Assembly (NCBI GenBank): GCA_964505785.1
Contig: CAZDJZ010000016.1
Location: 1-57,749 of the forward strand
DNA length: 57,749 nucleotides
Source: CAYRTV01 sp964505785
GTDB lineage: Bacteria; Acidobacteriota; Aminicenantia; Aminicenantales; Aminicenantaceae
Reading direction: 5' to 3'
Made by a program: the position numbers and the translations under genes
In this document: positions 25,925 to 33,706 of the stretch, piece after piece
Position numbering within the stretch: the first letter of the stretch is position 1
Layout: every line of letters starts with the position of its first letter
Notes under the pieces: model-generated
Database searches by the model: none
What the model saw: only the letters and a program-made list of their open reading frames with translations
Told to the model about the DNA's origin: nothing

Positions 25925-26500
25925 ATGTCATCCCAGTCTGTTCTGTCTATTCGGTCGGCTCGCTTTGCTCGCGTTACTTGGGTTGCTAGAGTTGCTAGGG
26001 TTACTTGGGTTACTAGGGTTACTTGAGTTACTAGGGTTACTTGGGTTCCGGCTCGCTTCGCTCGCGTTACTTGGGTTACTAGAGTTACTAGGGTTACTTG
26101 GGTTACTAGGGTTACTTGAGTTGCTAGGGTTACTTGAGTTGCTAGGGTTATTTGAGTTCCGGCTCGCTTTGCTCGCGTTACTTGGGTTACTAGAGTTACT
26201 AGGGTTACTTGGGTTACTAGAGTTACTAGGGTTACTTGAGTTGCTAGGGTTGCTAGAGTTACTAGGGTTGCTTGGGTTCTAGCTCGCTCCGCTCGCGTTT
26301 ATTGCGTTCTTTGTATCTGTCTAAGTCTGTTCTGTCTATTCAGTCTTTTCTGTCTATTCGGTCTGTTCTGTCTATTCGGTCTGCTCGTTTGGCTCGCGTT
26401 ACTTGGGTTACTAGAGTTGCTAGGGTTACTTGGGTTACTAGGGTTACTTGAGTTGCTAGGGTTACTTGGGTTCCGGCTCGCTTCGCTCAGGATAGCATGG
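25925..26500. repeat. Composite 9-bp repeat array (largest)
   Basis: About 575 bases. Blocks of 6 to 12 units ACTTGGGTT / ACTAGGGTT / ACTTGAGTT / GCTAGGGTT / ACTAGAGTT are separated by CCGGCTCGCTTCGCTCGCG (or TTTGCTCGCG, CTCCGCTCGCG). Block openings are CTGTTCTGT / CTATTCGGT units. The alternation of CTTGGG and CTAGGG units is partly regular. It runs into CAGGATAGCATGGGG and then SR copy 2. Confidence 0.85.
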
Positions 26501-26510
26501 GGACAGCCGG

Positions 26511-26706
26511 AGCGGCAGATCGGGTCCGGCTGACGCGATATTGAAGATTTAGCCTTCCGAGCGCAGAGTTTGAGGGAACCCGGCGCAGCCGGGCTGTGAG
26601 CATGTCTGACCCACGGACGGGGGGAGTTGCGCAGCAGCCGAAAACTCAAGCAAGGAATGGCGTTAAAAATCTGAACGGGAGCGGAAGCCGAATCCGATGC
26701 CACGAG
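26511..26706 (+). repeat. SR element copy 2
   Basis: Same organisation as copy 1. The hairpin CCCGGC-GCA-GCCGGG is unchanged, while the helix partners have changed together: CTGT (26594-26597) pairs with GCAG (26634-26637), where copy 1 has TGCC/GGCA. The outer arm GATCGGGTCCGGC (26518-26530) faces GCCGAATCCGATGCC (26687-26701), keeping the ATCGG/CCGAT part. Confidence 0.8.
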
Positions 26707-26734
26707 GCTGGTAACGTATGTACTGGCCGATTCC

Positions 26735-26860
26735 GTTTCATTAACGAGGCAGTACAAGATCCTCACGGCCTGCTTCGCAGGCCTCAGGATGACATTATTA
26801 TGCTAACGCGGCCTGGGGATGACATATGTTGGCTTCGCAGGCTTGGGATGACCCTGGCAG
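26735..26860. repeat. PAL repeat pieces after SR copy 2
   Basis: TTCCGTTTCATTAACGAGGCA, GTACAAGATCCTCACGG, GGCCTCAGGATGACATT and two short repeats of GGCCTGGGGATGACATATG type. No gene. Confidence 0.6.
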
Positions 26861-26870
26861 GTCAGTTGGA

Positions 26871-27125
26871 AAACTGGACGATTCACGGGCCGGGATTGCC
26901 GCATATGCGAGGCACGCCGACGAAGACGTGGCACTTCACGTCGAGGGGGCGTAACAAAGCAGATGCGGTGAGATCCGGTCCGCCCGAAGGGTAAAAGAAT
27001 TGCGATTAAGATAAAGATGTGATGAAGAACAGCGTTTCTATTAACAGACTAGTAAAAGAAAACAAACACAGCGAAAAAATGAAGATGACAAAAAGGTCGC
27101 AATTCTTTTATGAATCGGCCAGTTT
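26871..27125 (-). repeat. LA element copy 2 (inverted relative to copy 1)
   Basis: A 255-base unit in the opposite orientation. Arms AAACTGGACGATTCAC (26871-26886) and ATGAATCGGCCAGTTT (27110-27125) are complementary at nearly all positions, yet differ in sequence from the arms of copy 1. The inner TCGCAATT (27097-27104) / AATTGCGA (about 26998-27005) pair and the GC-rich half with GGCCGGGATTGCCGCATATG are shared with copy 1. Read on the minus strand, its first arm starts directly at the TAA stop of the CoA-disulfide-reductase-like gene, just as copy 1 starts at the stop of the trans-sulfuration gene. Confidence 0.75.
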
Positions 27126-28467
27126 AAGGGTGGAGGGCCTTCATCGCCGCCGACACCAGTGCGTTCCAGACCGGGGCATAGGGCGGGGTATACGCGCTGT
27201 CAAACCAGGCCATATCCGCCACAGTCATACGGCTGAACACAGCCGCGGCTGCTGTATCGACAAACCGCACCGCATTGCTGCGGCAGACCGTACAGGCGCC
27301 GAGAATCCGTCCGGTCTTTTCCTCTACGACCAGCTGCACATTGGTTTCCTTGACTCCGGGATAATAACCCGCCCGGTCCGGCCGCCTGGCGCTGAAGGCC
27401 TTGGCTTTAAAGCCGTTTTTTTGCGCTTCCTTTAAGCTCAAACCAGTTTTTCCCAGGGAAAGATCGAAAAATTTAAACAACTGTGTGCCGACAATACCGG
27501 AAAAATCCACGGATTCGCCGGCCATATTCAGTCCGGCAATCCGCCCCATCTTATTGGCTGTCGAGCCAAGGGGAAAATATACGTTGCGGTCCAGCACCTG
27601 ATGATAGACAGCTGCACAATCCCCGGCGGCAAAAACATCCGGATGGGAGGTCCTTCCCTGCCTGTCGGTCAGTATGGCGCCGTTGGCCATCAGGTCCAAC
27701 CGGTCGTGGACAAACCCGGTATTGGGCTTTATACCGACAATGGAAAAAACCATATCCGCCTGATATGTGCCGCCGTTGGAGTCGGTCAGGATAAACCGAC
27801 CGCCTTCTTTTTTCACTGCGACGAGTTTAATGCCGCAAAAACATGTGATGTCTTTTTCCCGCAGCTTCTTTTCAGCCGCTGCTTTAACAAATTTGGGGAA
27901 TGTCGGAATCGGAGAGTCCATGATTTCAAATAGAACCGGTTCCAACCCGCGTCCATGAAAAGCCTCAGCCAGTTCCAGGCCGATATTTCCGGCTCCGATT
28001 ACGGCTATCCTTTTAGGCGAATGTTCTTTTATATACCTGAGAATCTGATTGAGGTGCTCAATATTATGGACATCAAACACGCCTTCCTGGGAATAATCTA
28101 TAAAAGGAAGATGGCGGGATGACGCTCCCGTGCCGATCATCGCCTTGCCGTATTCTTGCTGTGAGATTTCTCCGGTCGCCAGATTTTTGATCTTCACCCG
28201 ATGAGCATCAGGGTCCATGTCCACAACCTCATGCCGGATATCCACCTGCATGCCCCGTTCCCGGCTGAGTTTTTCCGGGGTATAGTGAAGCAGATCATCG
28301 GATGATGCAATATCTCCGGACAGCACATAGGGAATGCCGCAGGCGCCGTAGGAAATAAACTGCCCTTTATTCACAACCCGGATGGATGCCTTGGGGTGTT
28401 TCCGTTTGACCTGCATGGCCGCCGAAAGTCCGGCCGCATCACCGCCGATTATCAGGAAATCAATCAT
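27124..28467 (-). CDS. CoA-disulfide reductase / NADH oxidase-like flavoprotein
   Basis: About 447 residues from the ATG at 28467, chosen because AAAGGAG lies six bases upstream; an ATG six bases earlier touches that site. FAD motif IIGGDAAGLSAA near 6, then ISYGACGIPYVLSG placing the active-site cysteine at residue 43, exactly where CoA-disulfide reductase has Cys43. NAD(P)H-binding motif VIGAGNIGLELAEAFHGRGL near 160, second FAD motif HPDVFAAGDCA near 285, and C-terminal dimerisation domain with CTVCRSNAVRFVD. Single-cysteine class of pyridine-nucleotide-disulfide oxidoreductases: CoA-disulfide or polysulfide reductase or NADH oxidase. The stop codon starts LA copy 2. Confidence 0.85.
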   Translation of the reverse strand: MIDFLIIGGDAAGLSAAMQVKRKHPKASIRVVNKGQFISYGACGIPYVLSGDIASSDDLLHYTPEKLSRERGMQVDIRHEVVDMDPDAHRVKIKNLATGEISQQEYGKAMIGTGASSRHLPFIDYSQEGVFDVHNIEHLNQILRYIKEHSPKRIAVIGAGNIGLELAEAFHGRGLEPVLFEIMDSPIPTFPKFVKAAAEKKLREKDITCFCGIKLVAVKKEGGRFILTDSNGGTYQADMVFSIVGIKPNTGFVHDRLDLMANGAILTDRQGRTSHPDVFAAGDCAAVYHQVLDRNVYFPLGSTANKMGRIAGLNMAGESVDFSGIVGTQLFKFFDLSLGKTGLSLKEAQKNGFKAKAFSARRPDRAGYYPGVKETNVQLVVEEKTGRILGACTVCRSNAVRFVDTAAAAVFSRMTVADMAWFDSAYTPPYAPVWNALVSAAMKALHP

Positions 28468-28473
28468 CTGCAT

Positions 28474-28850
28474 CTCCTTTCTTCGCTTAGCCTGAATTAT
28501 TCATAAAAAAATCCAGCTTTGTTTTATTATTTCATAATTGAGCGAAGGGAGGCAAATGATTGAATTATATCTCAAATCTCAAAACGCAAATCTTAAAACC
28601 AAATCGGATTCCGAATGACAAGCGCATGTCATTCTGAGGGCTGCGTAGCAGTCCGAAGAATCCCAAGGTGCCTCGTTTGTGGAATCGGGGCCGCACTATC
28701 CGGCGAAGCAGGTACAGATCCTTCGTCGCTATGCTCCTCAGGATGACAGAGGGTGAGGCGTTTGCGATCCTTCGCTTCGCTCAGGAGGACAGAGGAGAAG
28801 CCTAAAGGTGACAGACGACAACACTGCAATCAGGTCGACAATTGTGAGGC
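28474..28850. repeat. Repeat-rich gap: CAAAACGC words and PAL copies
   Basis: Near 28490-28503 is TGAATTATTCAT, the inner arm word of LA copy 1, but the rest of an LA element is missing. Then come TCAAAACGCAAATC words and PAL arms at about 28625-28800 (GTCATTCTGAGGGCTGCG ... GAATCCC; CAGGTACAGATCC ... CCTCAGGATGACAG). Confidence 0.55.
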
Positions 28851-28853
28851 GAA

Positions 28854-29043
28854 GCGGCATCGGTCCGGCTGACGCGATATTGAAGATTTAGCCTTCTGAG
28901 TGCCGGGTTTGAGGGGACCCGGCGCAGCCGGGTGTCGAGCATGTTTGACCCACGGACGGGGGGAGTTGCGCAGACACCGAAAATCCAAGCGAGGAATGGC
29001 GTTAAAAATCTGAACGGGAGCGGAGGCCGGGTCCGATGCCGCG
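28854..29043 (+). repeat. SR element copy 3
   Basis: Outer arms GCGGCATCGG (28854-28863) and CCGATGCCGC (29033-29042) are perfectly complementary. Internal pair TGTC (28933-28936) / GACA (28973-28976). Otherwise it is nearly identical to copy 4, including ~15 bases of left flank (AATTGTGAGGCGAA). Confidence 0.8.
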
Positions 29044-29044
29044 A

Positions 29045-29200
29045 AGCCGGAAGGTTGAAAAGAAGGTTCCGTTTCGTTCGGCGAGGCAGCACGAGATCCC
29101 CACGGCCTGCTACCGCAGGGCTCAGGATGACATATGTTGACTTGGCGCGGCCTTGGGGCGGCATATGCTGGCTTGACGCGGCCTGGGGATGACATATGAC
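29045..29200. repeat. PAL right half and short GGCATATG/GACATATG repeats
   Basis: GGTTCCGTTTCGTTCGGCGA / GCAGCACGAGATCCCCACGG / CTCAGGATGACATATG, followed by two copies of GCGGCCTTGGGGCGGCATATG-like sequence leading to the 3' end of the M28 gene. Confidence 0.6.
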
Positions 29201-29216
29201 AGCGTATTGCGGATAT

Positions 29217-31325
29217 TTAAAATTCAACCAAACCCGCGATTTTCAGCAGCTCCAAATAATTGAAAATGTGTTCCAGTTTGGACTCCCGGCCGTATTGGGC
29301 GTCCAGTTTATGCTTGATATCCAGCACGGAATTCTCGCCGTTGATCAGAAGCTGCAGTTCGCCGGTGCTGGCAATCGTCCGCCGTGTGTAAGGGTACTGC
29401 TTTTGGGTCTCTTCCGGAATCTCCTCCATATATTTCCGGTAGACCCTGTAACCGTCCGCTGTGACTTTCGGCGTCGGACGCGGAACAGTCTGGGCGGCCT
29501 TGGTTTCCAGCTCCGTTAACGTAATCTCGGCTTCCGGCATGCCCAGCTGCCCGGCGCGCGCCTGCATATGGGCTTCGACCACATCCAGATGGGAATCACG
29601 TATGGCCCGGATGTTGTCCTGGAGAATACGGATATGACCATCCAGCACCCCGGGCTGGGACGCCAGTTCCTTGACCGTCTCCAGGGTGTTGATTTCATTT
29701 TCTGCCATGGTTTCAATATGAATCCGCGCCGTTTCATAAGCGTCATTAAACGTATCCGGCCCAGCCCGGTTGATAAGCTCAACCGCCACATTCAGACGGT
29801 GGCCCAGGCGGCGGGCGGCATTGGCGCTTATTTCAGAAGCGATCTTTTCGGCCATGGCGTCATCCGCAGACGCGATGGTGTAAGCGGCGGCGGCGCCGAT
29901 CACGGCCACCCGCTTCATCTGGGTGGGATCGGATTTATCCACCCGGTCACCGGAAGTATGGTACCACTGGTCCGGCCAGGCGATCATCATCACCCCCGGG
30001 ACCCGGACCGCCCAGTCATTAAAGACCTCATGGTCGGACGCGCCGTAATGGGTCTCAATGCTGTAGTAAAAAGGCTCATCCGCACCGGTCGGGGCCACAA
30101 TCCGGACCGGGTATTTATAGGGGAAGGGCGCCGTGCGGTGAATCCGCTCCCGGTTGCCTTCCCCCACATAGCGGTAATAGTTTTCCATCACATCATTGAT
30201 ATAATGGGGGTTGCCGAAACTGGTCCGCATCAGGCACATAAACGCCTGATTTTTGCTCAGCCACTCCCCCACCATATCCATATTGATGTTGCACAGGGTT
30301 TTGTCCATCAAATCCTTATTAGCCCGGACCCAGGGGCCGGTGCCGGAAAATTCCGGGCCCCATAGGAACCGGATGGTCCGTTTCGGCCGAGGCAGCCGGC
30401 CTTCCTCGATCAGCGTATGCAGCACCCGGGCCACTTCCAGAATGCCCGCACTGCCGGATTTATTATCATTAGCACCCTGCTTGGTGTAGCCTTCAAACAG
30501 ATGTGCGGAGAAAATGATTTCTCCGGCATCCGGATCCGTTCCCGGGATATGGGCGACCACATTCTGCAGATCATAAGGCACCATCTGGGTTTCCACCGCG
30601 GCATGCACTGTGATTTTCTGATTATTCAGCAGCCTCCGTTTAAGAAACTCCCCTTCCCGGAAGGGCAGAAGGAAAGCGAATTTAGCGGGCTGGCCTTCAT
30701 CTCCTCCCCTGATTCCCCGCCAGGGAATCTGCAGCGGATCAAACGCAGGCCGGGACTGGCTGATGGCAACCACGCCAGCCGCGGTCCGTTTCAGACAGGC
30801 TTCCTCATGCACGCTGTAAACACTGCCTTCGGTGACTACGACTTTGCCGTTTATATCCACGGCATCCAATTCGGCCGGGGTCCCCTGTCCAACCCAGACT
30901 AAATCAGCCGTCACATCCGCGTTGTTGCTGCCGCGGGCCAGCGTGGCAGTCATATCCTGGTAGGAAGCCAATTGCTGTCGGTTAGGTTTCACTTCCCACA
31001 GTTCGCCCTTGATGCCGTCCCAGGTCTGCCCGCCGGGAAAACGGACAATCTCGGCGCCGGGAATTCCGTATTCCTGCAGCTGTTTTAAAATATATTCGGA
31101 TTCATAAAAGGTGTCCTGGTATTCCGCCAGCTTGCGGTCCTTGTTGTAGCCGCCGGTCTCCATAATGGTGTTATACGCGGTTTCACCAGAAGCTTCGCCG
31201 ATGATTTCCGCCACCTGCTCTTCCGGCAGCAGCGTCCAAAAAAACCCAGGGATCATCTGGGCGCTCAACGCGCCGGCGGTCCATATAAACAAAACCAGTC
31301 CGATCAATCCATGTCTATGCCGCAT
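29217..31325 (-). CDS. Exported M28-family zinc aminopeptidase-like protein
   Basis: A 702-residue protein with a Sec signal (LIGLVLFIWTAGALSAQ). A protease-associated (PA)-type insert (about 140-260, with GKVVVTEGSVYSVHEEA) precedes an M28 peptidase domain in which metal ligands are visible: SAHLFEGYTKQGANDNKSG (His and Asp), LWGPEFSGTGPW (Glu) and the MVGE / GASDHEVFND segments. The C-terminal ~200 residues are largely helical and unassigned, longer than most M28 proteins. It probably cleaves peptides in the periplasm or outside the cell. AGGAGG lies about six bases from the ATG. Monocistronic. Confidence 0.85.
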   Translation of the reverse strand: MRHRHGLIGLVLFIWTAGALSAQMIPGFFWTLLPEEQVAEIIGEASGETAYNTIMETGGYNKDRKLAEYQDTFYESEYILKQLQEYGIPGAEIVRFPGGQTWDGIKGELWEVKPNRQQLASYQDMTATLARGSNNADVTADLVWVGQGTPAELDAVDINGKVVVTEGSVYSVHEEACLKRTAAGVVAISQSRPAFDPLQIPWRGIRGGDEGQPAKFAFLLPFREGEFLKRRLLNNQKITVHAAVETQMVPYDLQNVVAHIPGTDPDAGEIIFSAHLFEGYTKQGANDNKSGSAGILEVARVLHTLIEEGRLPRPKRTIRFLWGPEFSGTGPWVRANKDLMDKTLCNINMDMVGEWLSKNQAFMCLMRTSFGNPHYINDVMENYYRYVGEGNRERIHRTAPFPYKYPVRIVAPTGADEPFYYSIETHYGASDHEVFNDWAVRVPGVMMIAWPDQWYHTSGDRVDKSDPTQMKRVAVIGAAAAYTIASADDAMAEKIASEISANAARRLGHRLNVAVELINRAGPDTFNDAYETARIHIETMAENEINTLETVKELASQPGVLDGHIRILQDNIRAIRDSHLDVVEAHMQARAGQLGMPEAEITLTELETKAAQTVPRPTPKVTADGYRVYRKYMEEIPEETQKQYPYTRRTIASTGELQLLINGENSVLDIKHKLDAQYGRESKLEHIFNYLELLKIAGLVEF

Positions 31326-31660
31326 ATGTGGCCTCCTGTTTTTGTGTTGGTTGTTTAAGAATGCATTTTAATGCGGATGTCTAAGAATTGCAAAGGAAAA
31401 ACCGGCACGTCTATTATTCGCAAAACGCAAAAGGCAAAACGCAAAACGCAGACCTTACATTCATTCAATGTCATGCTGAGGAGCGAAGCGACGTAAGGAT
31501 CTTATACTGCTTCGTGAGGAGAGACGGAACCGATTCATTCGACGAAGCAGTCTAAGATCCCCATGGCCGCTAATACGGTCTGGGGATAACATTTTTATGC
31601 TGCCGCAGGCCTCAGGATGACAGACGGCAACGCTCTGCTCATGATGTCAATTGTGAGGCG
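31326..31660. repeat. Repeat-rich gap before SR copy 4
   Basis: CAAAACGCAAAAGGC words (31420-31455), then a PAL unit (31465-31620): GTCATGCTGAGGAGCG, AGGATCTTATACTGC, centre GATTCATTCGACGAAGCA, GTCTAAGATCCCC, GCCTCAGGATGACAG. Confidence 0.65.
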
Positions 31661-31662
31661 AA

Positions 31663-31853
31663 GCGGCATCGGGTCCGGCTGACGCGATATTGAAGATTTA
31701 GCCTTCCGAGCGCTGGATTTGAGGGAACCCGGCGCAGCCGGGTGTCGAGCATGTTTGACCCACGGACGGGGGGAGTTGCGCAGACACCGAAAATCCAAGC
31801 GAGGAATGGCGTTAAAAATCTGAACGGGAGCGGAGGCCGGGTCCGATGCCGCG
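31663..31853 (+). repeat. SR element copy 4
   Basis: Outer arms GCGGCATCGG (31663-31672) and CCGATGCCGC (31843-31852); internal pair TGTC (31743-31746) / GACA (31783-31786); hairpin with loop GCA unchanged. Same orientation as the other three copies. Confidence 0.8.
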
Positions 31854-31869
31854 AGGCCGGTAGGTTGAA

Positions 31870-32030
31870 AAGAAGGTTCCGTTTCGTTCGGCGAAGCATG
31901 CACAGATCCTTCGTCGCTAGGCTCCTCAGGATGACAGACGGCGAGACCGTTTGGGATCCTTCGCTCCGCTCAGGATGACAGAGGACAGGCCTCAGAATGA
32001 AAGCATACACCGCTTTCCTCAATCCTCACT
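31870..32030. repeat. PAL right half and further arms
   Basis: GGTTCCGTTTCGTTCGGCGA, ACAGATCCTTCGTCGC, CTCCTCAGGATGACAG, GGGATCCTTCGCTCCGC, CAGGATGACAG, then TCACTCTTTACTG before the LapA-like gene. Confidence 0.65.
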
Positions 32031-32032
32031 CT

Positions 32033-32257
32033 TTACTGTTTACTTCTTTTCAAAAGCGGGGAGGCGGCCAGCAGGCCCAGGACAAAGCCCACTACCAGCA
32101 AAAGCGACATCATGATAATGCGGGACATGCTGATCTTCCAGAAAAAAATTTTAAAGGTCACCATCCCGGAGTTTTGGATCACCAGAATAACCGCCAGCAG
32201 GACCAGAATAATGATAAGGATTAATTTTGTTTGATTAGAATTGTTACTCATAGCCAT
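32033..32257 (-). CDS. LapA-domain (DUF1049) small membrane protein
   Basis: A 74-residue protein with two hydrophobic helices: LILIIILVLLAVILVIQNSG (about 11-30) and SMSRIIMMSLLLVVGFVLGL (about 43-62). The VIQNSGMVTFKIFFWKISMS linker is the signature of LapA/YciS-like inner-membrane proteins, which in E. coli take part in lipopolysaccharide assembly control. The ATG overlaps the end of corA by ten bases, so the pair is co-transcribed. GAGGA precedes the start. Confidence 0.8.
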   Translation of the reverse strand: MAMSNNSNQTKLILIIILVLLAVILVIQNSGMVTFKIFFWKISMSRIIMMSLLLVVGFVLGLLAASPLLKRSKQ

Positions 32258-33360
32258 TTTTTCCTCTTAAAATAGATGATCATTCCGATAAAAATCGCAA
32301 TCATGACGCCCCAAATCGCAGCGTATCCCCATTTCCATTCCAGTTCCGGCATATACGTGAAATTCATACCGTATACACCGACGATAAAGGTCAACGGAAT
32401 AAAAATAGTGGCGATGATAGTCAGAATTTTCATGACTTCATTCATGCGGTGGCTGACACTGGATAAATACGTGTCATGCATTCCGGACAGCAGATCACGG
32501 AACGTTTCCACCGTATCGATCACCTGAATGGTATGGTCATAGACGTCCCGGATATAGCGGCGGGTGGCCGGCAGAATGAGGGCGGAATCTTCCCTCTCCA
32601 GGTTGCTCAGGGTCTCCCGCAGCGGCCACACTGCCCGGCGGAGAAAAATCATCTCCCGCTTCATATGATGGATACGCTGCAGGTCCTCCGGCGAGGTATT
32701 GGTCAGTAAATCTTCCTCCAAGTCCTCGATCTGCACTCCCAGGTTTTCAAGGATAGAAAAATAGTTATCCACGATGACATCCATCAAAGCATAGGCCAGA
32801 TAATCCTGTCCCATCTTCCTGATTCTGGTCTTTCCGCTGCGCAGCCGCTTGCGGATGGGTTCAAAGAGATCGCCCACATGCTCCTGAAAAGAAAACACAT
32901 AGCCTAGCCCAACAATCAAACTTACTTGTTCGCTTTTGATCTCTTTTCTTGAATCATTGAAAGTCAGCATCTGCAAAACAATAAAAATATAGTCGCCGTG
33001 GTTTTCCATCTTAGGGCGCTGTTCGGTATTGACCAGGTCCTCCATGACCAGGGGGTGCCATCCGAACTGCCGGGCAATAGTCTCAATGGTATCCGGTTTA
33101 TGCACACCGTCGACATTGATCCAGGTGGTGGAATCTTTGGCCCGGAAGGCGGCTAGCTCTTCACAGGAAGAAATCTCTTTTTCTTCCAAGAAGTCTTCCC
33201 CGTAATCCATCACGGTGATCCGGACTTTATCCGGCTTTTCCTCCCCGGTGTAAACCGGCGTCCCCGGGGGCAGCCCGGTCTTTTGGCTCCGCTTGCGGAT
33301 AATCTTCCTGACTGGAATTCGTTTCATATTCTTCAGCGGATTCATGGATTTTTTCCCCAT
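32248..33360 (-). CDS. corA: CorA-type magnesium/cobalt transporter
   Basis: A 370-residue protein with the CorA layout: soluble N-terminal funnel domain, long helix (HHMKREMIFLRRAVWPLRETL near 230), and two C-terminal membrane helices carrying the YGMNF selectivity motif followed by TYMPELEWKWGY, then a basic KRKKWL tail. It forms a pentameric Mg2+/Co2+ channel in the inner membrane. The N-terminus has ~35 extra basic residues (KNMKRIPVRKIIRKRSQK) compared with short CorA proteins, as in many bacterial relatives. Followed by the overlapping LapA-like gene. Confidence 0.92.
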   Translation of the reverse strand: MGKKSMNPLKNMKRIPVRKIIRKRSQKTGLPPGTPVYTGEEKPDKVRITVMDYGEDFLEEKEISSCEELAAFRAKDSTTWINVDGVHKPDTIETIARQFGWHPLVMEDLVNTEQRPKMENHGDYIFIVLQMLTFNDSRKEIKSEQVSLIVGLGYVFSFQEHVGDLFEPIRKRLRSGKTRIRKMGQDYLAYALMDVIVDNYFSILENLGVQIEDLEEDLLTNTSPEDLQRIHHMKREMIFLRRAVWPLRETLSNLEREDSALILPATRRYIRDVYDHTIQVIDTVETFRDLLSGMHDTYLSSVSHRMNEVMKILTIIATIFIPLTFIVGVYGMNFTYMPELEWKWGYAAIWGVMIAIFIGMIIYFKRKKWL

Positions 33361-33706
33361 CGGATTATTTTTATGATTAACTAAAATCGTCCGGAAGTCA
33401 ATTTAAAATCCGTTAATCGTTAATCGTGAATCGTGAATCGATTGAATTGTGAGCTGATGAATCTCAAAACGCAAAGGCAAAACGCTTAAAACCGGAAAAA
33501 TGGTGAATGGTGAATGGTGAATGGATTGGGGATGACGAAACGTCTCTTAGATACTATGTAATAGTTTGATATTAAATAAAATAACTTTTCACTTTTTACT
33601 TTTAACTTTTAACTCCGGCGAGGCACTCTAAGATCACTACGGCCGCTAACGCGGCCTGGGGATGCCATATGTGTGCTTCCGCAGGCCTCAGGATGACCGA
33701 CGGCAA
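33361..33706. repeat. Low-complexity and PAL repeats upstream of corA
   Basis: The gap between the efflux operon and corA holds short tandem repeats (TTAATCG/TGAATCG, about 33412-33440; three copies of TGGTGAA, about 33500-33524), CAAAGGCAAAACGC words, the TTTTCACTTTTTAC / TTTTAACTTTTAAC motif, and a PAL half (CACTCTAAGATCAC ... GCCTCAGGATGAC). No gene was found. Confidence 0.55.

Noticed and set aside
25914..26282. Long open frame encoding leucine/glycine-rich repeats (LLGLLELLG)
   Set aside because: It is a reading of the 9-bp array; all frames are open because the period is a multiple of three, and there is no ribosome binding site.
14418..26500. CRISPR array
   Set aside because: Repeats are tandem 9-mers without unique spacers, and no cas gene is present.
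29568..30365. 265-codon plus-strand frame
   Set aside because: Antisense to the M28 peptidase gene.
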